DNA of 64,000 nt, taken from positions 30,784,154 to 30,848,153 of the forward strand of contig NC_057788.1 of the NCBI RefSeq assembly GCF_014905175.1, written 5' to 3'. Origin of the DNA: Aphidius gifuensis. Its lineage: Eukaryota > Arthropoda > Insecta > Hymenoptera > Braconidae. How positions within the stretch are numbered: the stretch's first letter is position 1; every line of letters begins with the position of its first letter. Shown here one piece after another: positions 1-13,500 of this stretch. The notes under the pieces are model-generated. The model was given only the letters and a program-made list of their open reading frames with translations, did no database searches and was not told the origin of the DNA. A program made the translations under genes and the position numbers.

Positions 1-457
1 AAAAATTGTCACCTAACCTAAAAAAATAAATAAATATTAAAAAAAAAAATTTAATTCTATTTCTAAATGAATTTCAACATTTTTTTTTCCCAAAAATTCC
101 ATATTCGGCACTGTTGTCAAAAAATTTGAGAATTTTATTTAAACAATTTTATTGAATTTTTACTTTGCTATATGTCTATAAATATTTTCAATGAATTTAA
201 AAACTTTATTGGTATTTATATTTTATTATTCATCTATACAAACTACAAGTTAAATTTTAGCGCGTTGATTTGAACAATTTGCAAATTACTTTGGTTTTGT
301 AACACGCACCTGGTACGACTTCTCACTCATGTATTTTGCCTTCGGGGACTTTGGGGGAACGATCGATTACCGATATGGCGCCCCCTTATTTCCAACACAT
401 TGTAAACTATATATACACACGTAGAGATTAAATCATTTCTATTTCGACTTGCGGGCA

Positions 458-481
458 ATGATGATGATGATGATGATGATT
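458..481. repeat. (ATG)n microsatellite
   Basis: Eight perfect trinucleotide units. They explain the Ser run in the minus-strand open frame here. Confidence 0.9.
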
Positions 482-1798
482 GTGGTATGATGGCACGTGC
501 CTCTCTCGCTTGCATCAAACATCCAAGTAGCCGCATCATATTTTTTTACAATAAATATTCTTAAATATATTTATGCATTATAATTTTTCATCATTATCTT
601 TCGGACTTGAATAAATTTAATACAATTAAAATACTTTTTATTCAGCTGTTTGTATACTTGTTGTTGTTGTTGTTGGATATTAACAAGAACAAGTTATGTT
701 AAAAACAAGGTCTTGATGATTTTAGTTTAACCAACTAATTCAAAACTATATATACAACTAATTTTGAGCTTGATTTAAGGGGTGATGATGGTGATTTAGT
801 AGCAATATACAAAGCAATCTTGACTTGATATCACAAAATCACTGTTATACTTGTAAATTATCGCCAGCTAGTATAACAACACGTGCAATTATACATATAT
901 CCATTGCTGATTGCGCTTAAATTATCAGCTAAAATCATGAAGTAATTATTTATACAGAAGGACTTACAGTGGTGGTGAGTCTTGACTAATCTATTTTGAT
1001 CAGCAATATAGCTTATGGTCACGCCTGCAATGTTCTCAATATTATTATATATATCTAGATATATTTTAAGAGGATATAATGCCTGTGAGATATCGTGTTT
1101 GCTAAAATGGATTACGTCAGAGACACCATTAAGGTAAGACGGAAAATTTTGATATAGCTATTGAGGCCAATTTGGGGTCACTGATGATCAAAGCTTGCGC
1201 ATTCGTGATATATATTTACAATTATTATTTCAGAATTTTTATAAATATATTTATATTGTTTCTTTTTTTTTTCTTTCGTTGATGGTTATTGCATTTATTA
1301 TATATACATAGACAATTGCGACTCGATAGGATTTCATGTCGCGATCACGAAAAGACAATAAATTCAAATAGTCTACTTTTATTTTTATTTTATTTTTTTA
1401 TAGATGTGAATATTGAATATTGAGACTGGTCTAACTTTATGTTATATCATGATTGAAAAAGAAAATAAAATTGTAACAATAAAAGTTAAATAATACCAGT
1501 TTAATAGCTAAAATATTTTTCATAATTTTTTCTACTTAGAAATAGAGTCGTAACAAAAGGAAAAAAAAAATAAAAACATTCATGGTAATTATTATTTTTA
1601 AATTTTAAATTTTTTATAAATGATCAAATGACAAGGGTAAAAATTGTAGTCACAAATTTGATAATAGCCATAAGTGTAAAACACCAGCACTCATATATAA
1701 ATATTGCCTCTGGTGCAGTGCATGAATTAAAATAAAATAAAACAAGTAACGAAGAGACTTGAACCTTTGGCGCGTCAATTTTACTGCATGCATATTCT

Positions 1799-1833
1799 GG
1801 TTGGTTGACTGGTTGGTCGGTTGGTTGGTTGGT
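1799..1833. repeat. (GGTT)n microsatellite
   Basis: About nine GGTT units interrupted by GACT and GGTC variants. They explain the repeated TNQP/PTNQ peptides in minus-strand open frames. Confidence 0.9.
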
Positions 1834-2730
1834 GTATGCCGAGGGGCCTTGTATGGCCGTGAAGAAAATTGTCGAGTGGTACCATACAGACAAGTGAGCA
1901 TGTAGAAAAAAAAAAATAAAATAAATATAAATAGTATATATGTTCCGGACGCGAATGAAACACACGCGGGGCCGCGCCCTTCAACGACGTCGTGCGACCA
2001 TTTTATGTACCATACCACTTGGCATTTAATCACGAGTGAATCGGCGATGCACAGCGGGGTTGCGCCATTTACAGCTGCAATATTCCACGGAAATCATCCT
2101 CCTCTATCTCACGTCATTTATTTTATTTTTTTAAATTTAATTTAATTTCAATTTTTTTAATTCATCTTTTATATTTTAAAAAATTATACAAGTAAATTCT
2201 ATTTGATTGGAAGAAAATAAAAATAAAAACAAAGACAAGGATCATTTACTTTGATTTTTTCTAGAACGCCCTTTCGCGTGCTACATTAAGCGTGTCTAGA
2301 TATCCGTATGCATATATACATTCAAATTGAAGACTTGTACACTATGTATAAAAAAAATAAAAAATAAAAAATAAATAAAAGCCCCGAGAGAAGTAGAAGA
2401 CTCGACGTGTAATCTTCTTTTAGTTTTGCAAGTTGCACGTATGCCCTAGAAGCATTAAAGTCTCGACATCAATTCCGCAATTTTATTCGACATATATTTG
2501 TGCTGAGAAAGACACAGAAATAATAAAAATAAATATACAATAAAGGGATATATATATATAGGAAACAATAAAACGGTAGTGAAGACGAAACACTCGCAGT
2601 CTGCTCATTTCTAAGATACTTGTGAGATCAAAATGAAATAAAATAAATACGTTTGTGTGTGTGCTGCAAGAGAATTTTGTACATAGAAGATAAAAAACAA
2701 AGGATGTGAATCGTTGAGAGTAAGATAAGA

Positions 2731-2759
2731 GATGATGATGATGATGATGCTGATGATGA
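2731..2759. repeat. (GAT)n microsatellite
   Basis: Nine GAT units with one GCT interruption, followed by an A/G-rich purine tract. Confidence 0.9.
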
Positions 2760-5700
2760 AGAAAAAGAAAAAAGAAGATGAACAAGAAAAAGATGGGCAA
2801 GGCCGGGAGCAATGCGTGCTCCGCCCCGCCCACGCTTTCAAAGACTCCAGACTTCAAGTTGTCCACCTTCTTCACATAATACAGCCAAAGGCAATGAGTA
2901 CCATTCGACCACCCTGATTTTGCGTTTTAGAATTGCTTTCGAGGACGCATATCCGCGTATTGTAGATCAACGATAATATATTAAACTTTAAGGGGCACTA
3001 ACATTTCACCAGCGTCACCCGCAACAAAAAAAAAAAAAAAACATATAATCCTTTCTCCCCGAAAAAAAGGAAATAATTCATGGACCATAAGTTATCATGT
3101 AAAAATCAGCGTTCTTAAAAATTCGGCTTCGTCTATGCAGATCTCATCAGAATGAATTTTTTTTTCTTTCCTTTTTGTTTTTGTTATTCATTCTTGAGCT
3201 TAATGTACCTCTCAGCAAGATGACGATCGGCCAACATTATCTTGCGTCCTCTTTAGATTCTTATATAGTCGTGTGTATCACGCACGCGTACCAGAAGCCA
3301 GAGGCTTTTCTCTTTTTAAGAGGTAAATTAACATAGATGTTGGTACGGCGAGTTAGACAAGGATATTGCAAAAAAATGATGAAAAAAAAAATAAATAAAG
3401 TATAACTGAAGACAGTTCGTCAGGCCACGTAGTCAGAATAATATTCTCATCGTTCAGCAAAAAGGCAATACACAGATTATTCATGGCCTGGCGTCGTCCC
3501 ATTGAATTTTATGCCTCCAGCACCGCTAAGTTGAGGTTATAATATCTACACCTTGCAATGTTCATATGTGAATAAAAATATTAGTACCATATAGCGCGAC
3601 CACCGACATGCGCCACGAGTAAAAAAAATAAATTCAAATATTAAAATCATGTAGGTAGCTATATTGAGGATTGATGCAGGCTTACATCAAGAGCCGGATG
3701 TTGGTCCTAGTCTCACGTTTTGAGTCAATACTACTTCATGTATACAGTGACTATAATATTTTTATTTTTTGTATATTGATATTGTTCAAGTATACGTCAA
3801 CACTTTAATAAATTTTTTGTATAAATTAAAACGTCTTGTTTAAGATACAACAATGTCAAAAAAGTTTTTTAAAAATGTCAACTTCATGTCTGACTATAAG
3901 TATACCTATACTACTTCACACCTTAATAAACGTATAATTTAAAAAAAAATTATCACAACTGTTTTGTTCATTTTTACTGAGTATTTTTTATTCTTAGAAA
4001 TTTTTTTCTAAACCCTTGTGTTTACGTCTGGCAGTACAGTGAAAACGTGAGGTGGATACGAGGGAGGGCGCTATTGTACATGCAACAACGAAAAATAGAA
4101 TAGAGTATAAATAAAAAATAAAATACAAGGCACACATATACAATTGTATAACCCACGAATAAATGTTGAAAGAAAAGACCTTTTGTCTTTCAATCGACGC
4201 TTGGCGTGTGCAGCTAAATGAACCACGATATTGGCCATGTGTGGGCTTTCTCTGTTGAAGCTTATTTATACACACTCTCAATATAACAGGTGAAAATTCA
4301 ATGCCATTAAAAAAGGCACTGAAAATTAATTCTTTGTTCTTGTAATATAATTAAACAACAATTGTAACGTCAGTCATTTGCCAGTTGACTTCATCAAGTC
4401 GTCATTGTTATATTTAATTTCTATTATATCAAAAAAAAAAGAGAGAGATGAATAAATGAAAAAAAAAAAAAGTGCATAACCAAGTGAGATCGAAGACAGA
4501 ATCAATCATCGTTTGAAAAGCCACATGATCGATATGTCATTATTTTAAATGAATATATAAAAAATGATTTTCGAATGAAAAATATATATCTATGCTTTGA
4601 GTATTATTTTTTTTTTTGATTAATGATTGACGTTTGCGACGATCACACGAAAGAAAAGATTTGAATTTATATATATGTATATTGAGTAGGTGAATATGTA
4701 GAAGACGTGATCATGTGTCCACTTTTACAGCATAAAAAACAATTTATTCGTCGCCTCTGCAGGGGGCTCACCATTGTCTCTGTAACGAAAAAGCAAAGGC
4801 AACGCCGCTTTCGTGTTTTCATCGTGAAATGTATTCGTATCACCTTGTGGAATTTGTGTCGAGCACACCACGGGGTATGCCATTACTTGTTGCCTCGATA
4901 ATTACCAAATTTTATATGTCACATTGAATATTTTATTTCAAATTTTTTCCGAAAAAAAAAAACAAGTTAGTTGTATATTTTACTATTTTAAAAATCAATT
5001 TCAAATTTTTTGCTTTTTTTTCGGTTTGGCTTTAGTCAAATGAGACATGTATAATCCAAATTTCAAGAGGACATCTAACATCTTGTCTTGTTTTAAATTC
5101 AAATGTATCAAAGAATTTATTTATTATTTTTTTTTTTTGATATATTTTTTTATCGTCCAAGTGTTTACGTTTGTTTTATATATATTCACGATGTGCAAGT
5201 GAGTGATTTGTATGAACAAAGAAGGTTTTATAGTCTGCCGGACGTTGGTTTAATTTCTCCCTCGTCATGGCGTTTGTCGTGTGTGGATTAAGTACGACAA
5301 AACATATCAACAAAGACAAGCCTTGTTGATAGTTAACCAAGCCCAAGTTGCTTCGTAATTTGCGCATCGTTTGCAATATTTTTTTTCACGTAAAAAATTA
5401 CATATAAAATAATAAACAAATAAAGCGCCTTGCATTTAAATTGTGTGTAATTATTTGAAATATATATATTGACAAAAAATAATCAAGCTTACAATCAAGT
5501 CAACTTTTTTTATAGCCAAAAGACGAACGACCTTAGATTTAAACATTGTTATTCCTGGATGACGATCGTCACTTTGGTTTGTTTATACTGCTTGGAAGTT
5601 GGGACAGAAATACAAGAGTGTCGCAGTGAACAAATATCCAACATGACGCGAACCATATGCTTGAAAAATGTTGAAAAATAAATGAAATAAAAATCCATAT

Positions 5701-8700
5701 ATATATAGCGTCTTTTGAGGTTACATATATATTTTTTTAAAAAACTATTTTCAATCTTTTGGAGAATATATTCATTGAGTATATGCGAGAAAACATATAC
5801 AATATGTCATAAATTTTGTTTGTATAAATTCATATGGTCCAAAAAGATAAACATCCATATTTTTGGTGACACAAATGACTTAAGTCAAATATGTATTTGT
5901 GTATTTAAATATTATCTATATATATTTTTAAAAATTTTCCGTTTAAAGTTTTTTTTTTTTCCTTAGATACATATTGGGTTGACATTGATGGGACAAAATA
6001 TCTTGAGTCAAGACATGCCTTGTTCCAAGAAACCGTCATCAACATGATCTACTCTATTAGTATTTTTTTTTTCTATAATTTTTCTAAAAGAGAAAAGTCT
6101 CGCGTGTTGTATGTGTAGTTTAAAAGACACTGAAAAAATAAAGATCCATATGATTGGCCGCCTTTGATGCTGTCTTTTGCGGATTGATCAACATGGCCAC
6201 ACATATTCAATTTTATTCTCAACTTGCCACTTCCAGAACACACATACACACACTCGAAACATGCATTTACTTTCAACCAAGAATAGACACACGCGTCGAT
6301 CATGAAAAATAAATAAATAATAAAAAAATGCAACGAGAATCATGTGTCATGTTTGATGCTATACACCATCAGACAAGACCAATAATCCCACATGATAACA
6401 TAAATATATATTTCTTATACCCTAATTTAATCCAATCGAAATTTCCATTTGATCGTCACCATGGTGATTGTAAATTATATAGCTTACAACATAAAAAATA
6501 AGCTGAGAAAAAATTTTAAAACTTGTCTGTTTATTATTATTTTATTTTCATTTTTTTTTTTTATTGTTTTGTCAATGTTTTTAATGTTGTTGCCAATGGG
6601 TTCACAAAAGTTGGATGAATTTAACAGTGTAGATATTCAGTTGTTCAAGTACTTTACCAGAAATATAGTCGGGCGGTGCAGCTTGGAAAGGAACACTCTG
6701 TCCGCGCAACCGATCGTTACCCAAAGTGTCGCCTGGCGGGCTTGCGTGCAAGAATTTGCAGTTAAATTGCACAAAACCTAACATTATCTGACGCGATGTC
6801 ACCCCGTGTGACTCGATGTAATTTTGTCGAAAGTCACTAAAATAATCATGTAATAATAATAATAATAATGAAAATAACATATTTTTTTTTTCAAGTCAAG
6901 AATCGACAATGACGCTTGATCTTTGTAAATATGAATTATTGCTTTTTTTTATTTTGTTGGTTGTACCAAAGTTTTTTTTATATAACGTAATATACTTTGT
7001 AAATATATATGTTTTATAAAATGATGCATTTTATTTTTTTCGACATGAATCGTGTCTGTGGTATTTAAATTTTCACAATTTGGAATATTATTTTTATTCA
7101 ATGTACATATTGACATATTCACAAATAAATTTTTGATATAATTTTTTTGTAAATTTAACAATATTATCGCACTTTGTATGTTATTTTATTTTTCATTTAA
7201 ATGACGGTATATATTTTAATATTTTATTGACACCACTTCCTCTGATGCTATTGTAAGTTAATTTTTGTTATTTTCATGATAAAAATATAGTGTGTGAATT
7301 TTTATTATTCAAAAACTATAAATAATAATTATTATTGAAGCTATTTAAGGGTAAAAATATTTATGGGAATGAGGCCATGTGTGTGTTGATCTGTCTTTCA
7401 ATATAATAAAGTCGTTTGTTTTTTTTTTGGAAATTCATTTCGTGTGAAAATTCAACAGAAAATTTAAGACAAAAAAAAAAAAATAATAACACACGAAGAA
7501 TTCGACAGCCGAGGGACGAGAAAATCCAATCGATACAAATTGGAGTCAGAATGACTGCGAAGAAATTTATATATGTATATAATGACAATGTATTTCTCTT
7601 CGTCTGACCATTCGTTTCGCCAATTTTCAAGCGGTTGTCCCAAATACACGAGAGAGGATCTGCGGTTGCAATGAAAACAATTGGATTCTTTTTTCCTTTT
7701 TTTATTGGGGGTGTTAAAAAAAGGTATGCATCCAAACTGCCATGCCATTTGGTATATATATACACACACCATTTAGTCAAGTTTTATTTTAGACATCAAA
7801 AAATATATATAGAAAGTGCAGAATGAAAAAAAATATATTTTTTAAAAAATGTGTTTCAATAAAAAATTATATAAAGGCGTGGTGGCGTCACACCTTTTCT
7901 CGCAAGAGGACCACAATTTTCACGGGATCAATTTTTTTTTTTTTCCATTTCGGCATCACACCACTCACAAGCCCCTTTTGTTTTTCATCTTTCCGATCGA
8001 AAAAAAAATTCAAAAGCTGAAACGTCATCGACAATGTGAACGTGAGAAAACAATAAAATAAAAAAAAAAAAAAAAAACGAAGGGATGATTTTGTAAAAAT
8101 AAAAAATCACTAAAGGGATATATATGAATTTCGAAATTTTTTTTTTTTATTTTTTCTATTATCCAAAAGTATATTTACCCTTATATATATGTATCCATTT
8201 ATAAATGTATTTTTCTCTCACCTTTCTTTATTATTTATTTACATTTTTTTTTCTTGGGCGTGAGGCAATAAGGCTTGTTAACTATTCTGACAATCAGTTT
8301 AGATGACATTACAAGATTTTAAAAAGTTTATGACTTTCTCCTTTTATTGAAATGATGAATGACGATAGTATTTAAATAATTAGATAAACTCCATTTAAAA
8401 AAAACAATTTTCTTTGTTACAATTTAGTCCAAAATTTAATCAACATTAATTTATAATTGAAAAAATTAAATAGTCCAATATTAAAAATATGATTTAATAA
8501 TATTCAATGATTTCTCGTGATATTAGCATTTTATTATTATTTTATAAATATATTCTTTGTTTTCTTGGTAAAAATGCCGCGACTTAAAAGAAACTATATA
8601 GCGGGTATAACTTCAAACGACAAAAGATATATGAGAAGGATGGTTAAACAAGTAGACAAGGAAAATTTTCATATAGTTGTAGGTATAAGGATGATACAAA

Positions 8701-8933
8701 ATATTAATATCTCGAGGTTCCCTCATAACTCACAGACGGATGGTTGCGTTACGCACGCTCCAAAGATCATCCCGAGGGAAAACTATATATGACAGGATAA
8801 GCAGTATCCGCGCGAGCGAATATTAGTGTGTGTCTTTGTGTGTCAGTAACTGCCGAAATAAGCTTCATATTTATATGCTATTGTGTTTTTGTCCTAGCGA
8901 ATTATACACAACGAAGAGGAGGAGGAAGAAGAG

Positions 8934-9020
8934 GGTGGTAGTGGTAGTGGTGGTGGTGGTAGGTAACAAGATGATGGTGATGTTGATGTTGATGGTGATG
9001 CTGATGGTAATGTTGATGGT
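8934..9020. repeat. compound (GGT)n-(GATGTT)n microsatellite
   Basis: A GGT/AGT run (8934-8963) is followed by GATGGT/GATGTT units to about 9020. This composite tract is typical of replication slippage. Confidence 0.85.
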
Positions 9021-10239
9021 AAAAAAAGAGAGGGCATATGTTTAAACTCAGCTGAATGAACATATTTAAAAATCTTTTATTTATTTTTATTCTTCTAATT
9101 TCTTTTTTTATATTTATTTATTCTTCTATCTTTTTTTTTTCTTTTTCTAATTCTTCATGTATGCTCTAGTCTCAAGACTCTTTTCGGCATCTATTATATT
9201 ATTATATTTTAAACTGACATAACTCGTCAAAAATATTGTGATTGGCTGGGTATTGAATATGACGTTACCTGGTATAACAAAAATCTTTGTGAAAAATCAG
9301 ATTGATGTTTGTGTGGATTTTTTATTTTTTTTTTTCAAGAGGTAGTCTCAGGGTGGCCTCAGTGTAGGATCAAAAGAAAAGGTAGAGAAAAAAATAAAAA
9401 ATTGAGCTCAATGATTATGGGAACATGAAAATAATAGAAAAGAAAACGATACGTTTGCCAAACGGATATAAATTTTATTTTTAATTTTTTTTTATTTTTA
9501 TGGGGAAAAGAAAAATAAAAGATGCGGAAAAAAATATGAGGGAATATGATATTATTTTTGTGACAGCCATGAAGAATATTTTATATTTTATTTTTTTTTT
9601 GTGTATGCCCAGTTGTGAATTTTTAATGAAACTTGATGGCCATGTTTGGTTTTAACCATAAAAAAAAAAAAAGGAAAAAAAAAAAAAACAAGGACAGACA
9701 TGTTACATTGAATTGAATATGAATTACATCGTTGTCTCTTTGCAGTAAAAGAGAAAATGAGATAAAATAAAAAAATATGAAATTTGTGATGGCGTTATTG
9801 AAGGGTCAAAGGTCTTGTTTCTCCCTTCAAGTTAATTGCCTTTCATCTTGCGTTTCCAGTTTGCAATATCTTTACACGTAATTGGCCAATCGTCTCAATC
9901 GCTCCAATTTGTATATTATAGATATATACCAATACAACTTCGTCTCGGTCCTTGAATTTAATTTTTTCCTTTTTTTTTTTTCATTATAAAACTTGAATAT
10001 AGCTTTTTTTTTTTCAACTTTAACTTGATTTAAACGTTAATTTATTTTTCAATTTTAGTTATTATCAAAAAATAACAATTTTAAATTGTCAAATTGATAA
10101 GTTATTAATTTTTTTTTTATAGCTGCATGTCTTCCAGGTGTGTTTATATATAAACTTGAAATTTAGTTTTAGTTTTGTCTTTGTATTTGTGTTGTACGTA
10201 CAAGAGTAAGATAGACATAATTTAATATATATATAGATA

Positions 10240-10560
10240 CAAGTTTTGGCCTTTGGCAGACCACGAGAGAAGTCAAACTCTCCAAAAGAGTATCTAACGA
10301 TCCTGGTATTACCCCCTGTACCCTCCATTGTTTAACTCGCTTTATATATATAGGGTTGCCGCGATGATGTTGCAAATTTAATCATCTGCATACTTGGCGA
10401 TTACACGGACCACCGATCACAGAGGTCGTGCGTATACGACCCTCTGGCGTTAACCGTTTTCAAACTCTCTACATTTTCATCGAATCGTAATCGTTTGCCA
10501 CTAACGGTGTTCCTAATCGCTATCTAAACGATTCGGGACAGTTCAATTATTTCAATATAA
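10240..10560. other. GC-richer, CpG-bearing block with short hairpin
   Basis: This block of about 320 bp has near-normal G+C inside very AT-rich DNA. It contains a bulged hairpin at 10420-10446 (CAGAGG and TCGT pairing with ACGA and CCTCTG, loop GCGTAT) and several ATCG/AATCG motifs, including an inverted CGAATCG/CGATTCG pair. No reading frame stands out. It may be a conserved regulatory element or an old insertion. Confidence 0.4.
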
Positions 10561-13500
10561 CTACATGATAAATATATGTCTGTGCAGATAGAAATTTAAA
10601 TATATATATCCACACATTTGTGTCAAAGTCAAACGATATTTTTCTTTGTTCTTCAATTATATTTGCCGTGGATAGCCTATTTTTTTTATTTCAAAAAAAA
10701 TTTAATTGATAAGTATTAAAAGAAACAGAATAAAACAATTTAATTATTTTTTTAACTATTTTTTGAGTTGGCTAATTGAAAATTACTGCAATGATTTTTT
10801 ATGCAAAAAAAATGGGGCAAAATAAAGTGGAGGATTTAGGAAAAAAAAAATTAATCACATATGCGGACAAAAATGAAATTAGATTTTTTGTGATTACGAA
10901 AGAATGGTGATTAATTCAAACGAGAGTTGAAAGTGCCGTGACAAGTTTACTTTGTTCATGATATTTTATATCTTTAAAAAAAAAATTTATATATAATTCA
11001 ATGTGTGAGCTTGAAGTTTTTTGATGCTTCTGGTCGTGACGCTACCGAAAATAATGTTCATACAAAAGATAGTGTAGCAAGATCTTGAACGTTCTTGTAA
11101 CCTGTTTGATTTTTTTTTTTTTTTTGAATTTTTATTTAATGTTGCCGCAATGTAGTCGAGAAAACATCCGGGGTAAACATCATGAGAATAAAGAGACGAG
11201 TAGACGATCGATCAACCTTGACGTGGCGAAACGCGGGATTTTTGGTAATTGCTATGACCCAACGATTAATCTGAAAAGAAGATGATGCTCGCGTGACAGA
11301 GCCACTTTGTTCAAGTTTATATATACAATTTTTTTTTTAACTAAAAGAATTCTTTTGTAATTTTTGACTCGCTTTGGTTGTCTTGAGTTAATTCATCGTC
11401 TTTCAAAATCATGAAAAATATAATAATAAAAAATGAATATCTTTTTATTCCGCAGTGATAAAGTTTAAGAATATTATTAATACAAGTGTCAACTTGTTGT
11501 CAAAATATATCATAAATGTACTGAGTAACTGATATTGTCGCGTGTTTTATTTTTCATGTGACTCTTGTTTACACAGCTACTTGTTTCAATAATAATACAA
11601 AATTTATATAAACTCTATGGACAAATAAAATATGATAAATGAATTTTAAGTGTCCAAAAGACAAGATCAACATTTACATTTAAAAATAAATAATAAAATA
11701 ACATCGTCACGCAAAGAATATCACGCTTTTTTATTTTAATCTTGATAAATAATATTTTAAATCACACGATCTTGAAATCCCAAAATTTAATTGATTATAT
11801 CAAAAATGAATTTAAAAAATTCCATTAAAAAAAAATAGTTTTATTATTAAATTTCATAGCCTTTTTTTATTTTAATTTCAACCCTTTTATTATATTTTAA
11901 AAATTTTATATAACAGCTAAAAAAATAATTAGCTTGATAAATTAATATCCAAGCTTTTTTTTATTCAATTTTCATAACATTTGTTATTATTTTTCTAGTT
12001 AACATGATGAAAGTATATTTGATAATTTTTTTTTTTTGTCCTTCAATAAAAGGATCTCGAAATTTATATATATATTTTTTATTTTGTGAAGAGAGAAGAC
12101 TACAGCTAATATAAAATTCAAGAGCCAATGTTAAAAGTGGACACCTTGTCACAGTCCCACAGTAATTTTCAGTAATTTAAATCTCATTATATTGGCCCTG
12201 ATGTTGTGGTTTTTGATATACACTCAGATTGGTAGTCCTCAAAACTCCCGTTGGACCAACTCACTTGTATATATCATCACATTCACATACACCAAAAAAA
12301 AAAAGGGATAACAAAATAAAAAAAAAATTTATATTTCGTCGACATCAGATAATAGATCACGAAACGATTATTATCATTCTTTGGACACTGAGTTAAAATA
12401 CATATACATACAGAATTAATGCGAAAAAATATGTGGCCAATTTCGCAAAGGTAAATGAGATTTAAAAAAAAATAATAAAAATTTAAAAAATCATCAACAT
12501 GTGGGGGATGAGATGATAGCATTGAACTTGAAAAACCATATACGAGAATATAAAATTTATAAATAAATAAATCACGTGATTGAATAAAACAATTTTTGAT
12601 TTTTTTTTTTGCTTTCAATTTGACCAAAAAAAAATAAAATAGAATGAAGATAGATATATAACTTTTGGCTGGAGCAACAAGTGGAACACACCAAATGGAT
12701 TGGGGAGGTAAAAAAAAAAATAAATAAATAAAAAAATAGTCACATCGATGTCAAGTCGCAGGAAATAAAAAAGTCATCCCTCGTCCCTGAGGCTGAATGA
12801 AAGAGTCTAATAAAGGCATCGCGACAACAAGTCTCTCTCTGAGCTGATTCCCTCGGAGGGTAAAAAAAAGCAATCCCAATGGGGGGAGGGCTAAAAGATA
12901 AAAAAAAAAAAAAAGATGAGGAAGATATAAAAAAAAATTGGGGAGAAAAGATAGGAGGCTTAAACGCTTCTGGGCGACACAATAGAATTTTATCGGGGGT
13001 AGATTTTTTTTTATTTCACTTTTCTGTGTTTTCTTCTTTTTTTTCTGGATTATTCCACGGTATTTCGGAAGCTACCACGATTATATACATATATTCTTTT
13101 CCCACTGGAATCTGGAAAATAAAAAAAATCCCTCTAGCCTCTTCAGCATCTCGAGAATAATATAACCGTTTGAATCAACTTTCGATAGATAAAAAAAAAA
13201 AAAATAGAAAATTTATTTATTGAAAATAAAAAACAAATTTTACTTGGCAATGTTTACCGATTAATTCCAGCTTTGAACCCACCCCCCATTTGTATGATGA
13301 GTATAAAACAATAAAAAAAAAAAATCAAATAAATAAATAAAACTAATCTGAAAGGCAAATACAAAACTGCTTAGCATTACACACAAAAACCAATTACCCG
13401 AGAATGCTTCTGTTGATTGTGATCAGAGATTGGTTTGTATCTATCTGTTGATGGCGTATATTCGAGAATTTTATAACAACTCAGACCCTCATTTCTAAAA

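Larger units (their letters stand above)
1..2110. other. noncoding flank with two GC-richer blocks
   Basis: No gene is recognisable. Blocks at about 300-540 and 1940-2110 are richer in G+C and CpG than their surroundings and could be regulatory. An ATG followed by nine codons and a consensus donor (ATTAAG/GTAAGA) is at 1107-1139. The rest is AT-rich filler. Confidence 0.5.
2111..10239. other. AT-rich noncoding stretch
   Basis: I see no supported gene. Open frames are short, low in complexity and lack splice or start context. A patch at about 6600-6800 and another at 8700-8790 have higher G+C but no recognisable product. Microsatellites at 2731 and 8934 are listed separately. Confidence 0.6.

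Noticed and set aside
1..30. CCTAACCTAA at the left edge, like the insect telomere repeat TTAGG
   Set aside because: Only two units are present and no array follows.
5990..6050. TATCTTGAGTCAAGACATG, similar to the 15-bp units at 51.5 kb
   Set aside because: Only one partial unit is present, without the periodicity or the inverted arm.
6449..6880. Overlapping frames on both strands in a G+C-richer patch
   Set aside because: Neither has a domain, and both begin in A/T runs. They are probably noncoding.
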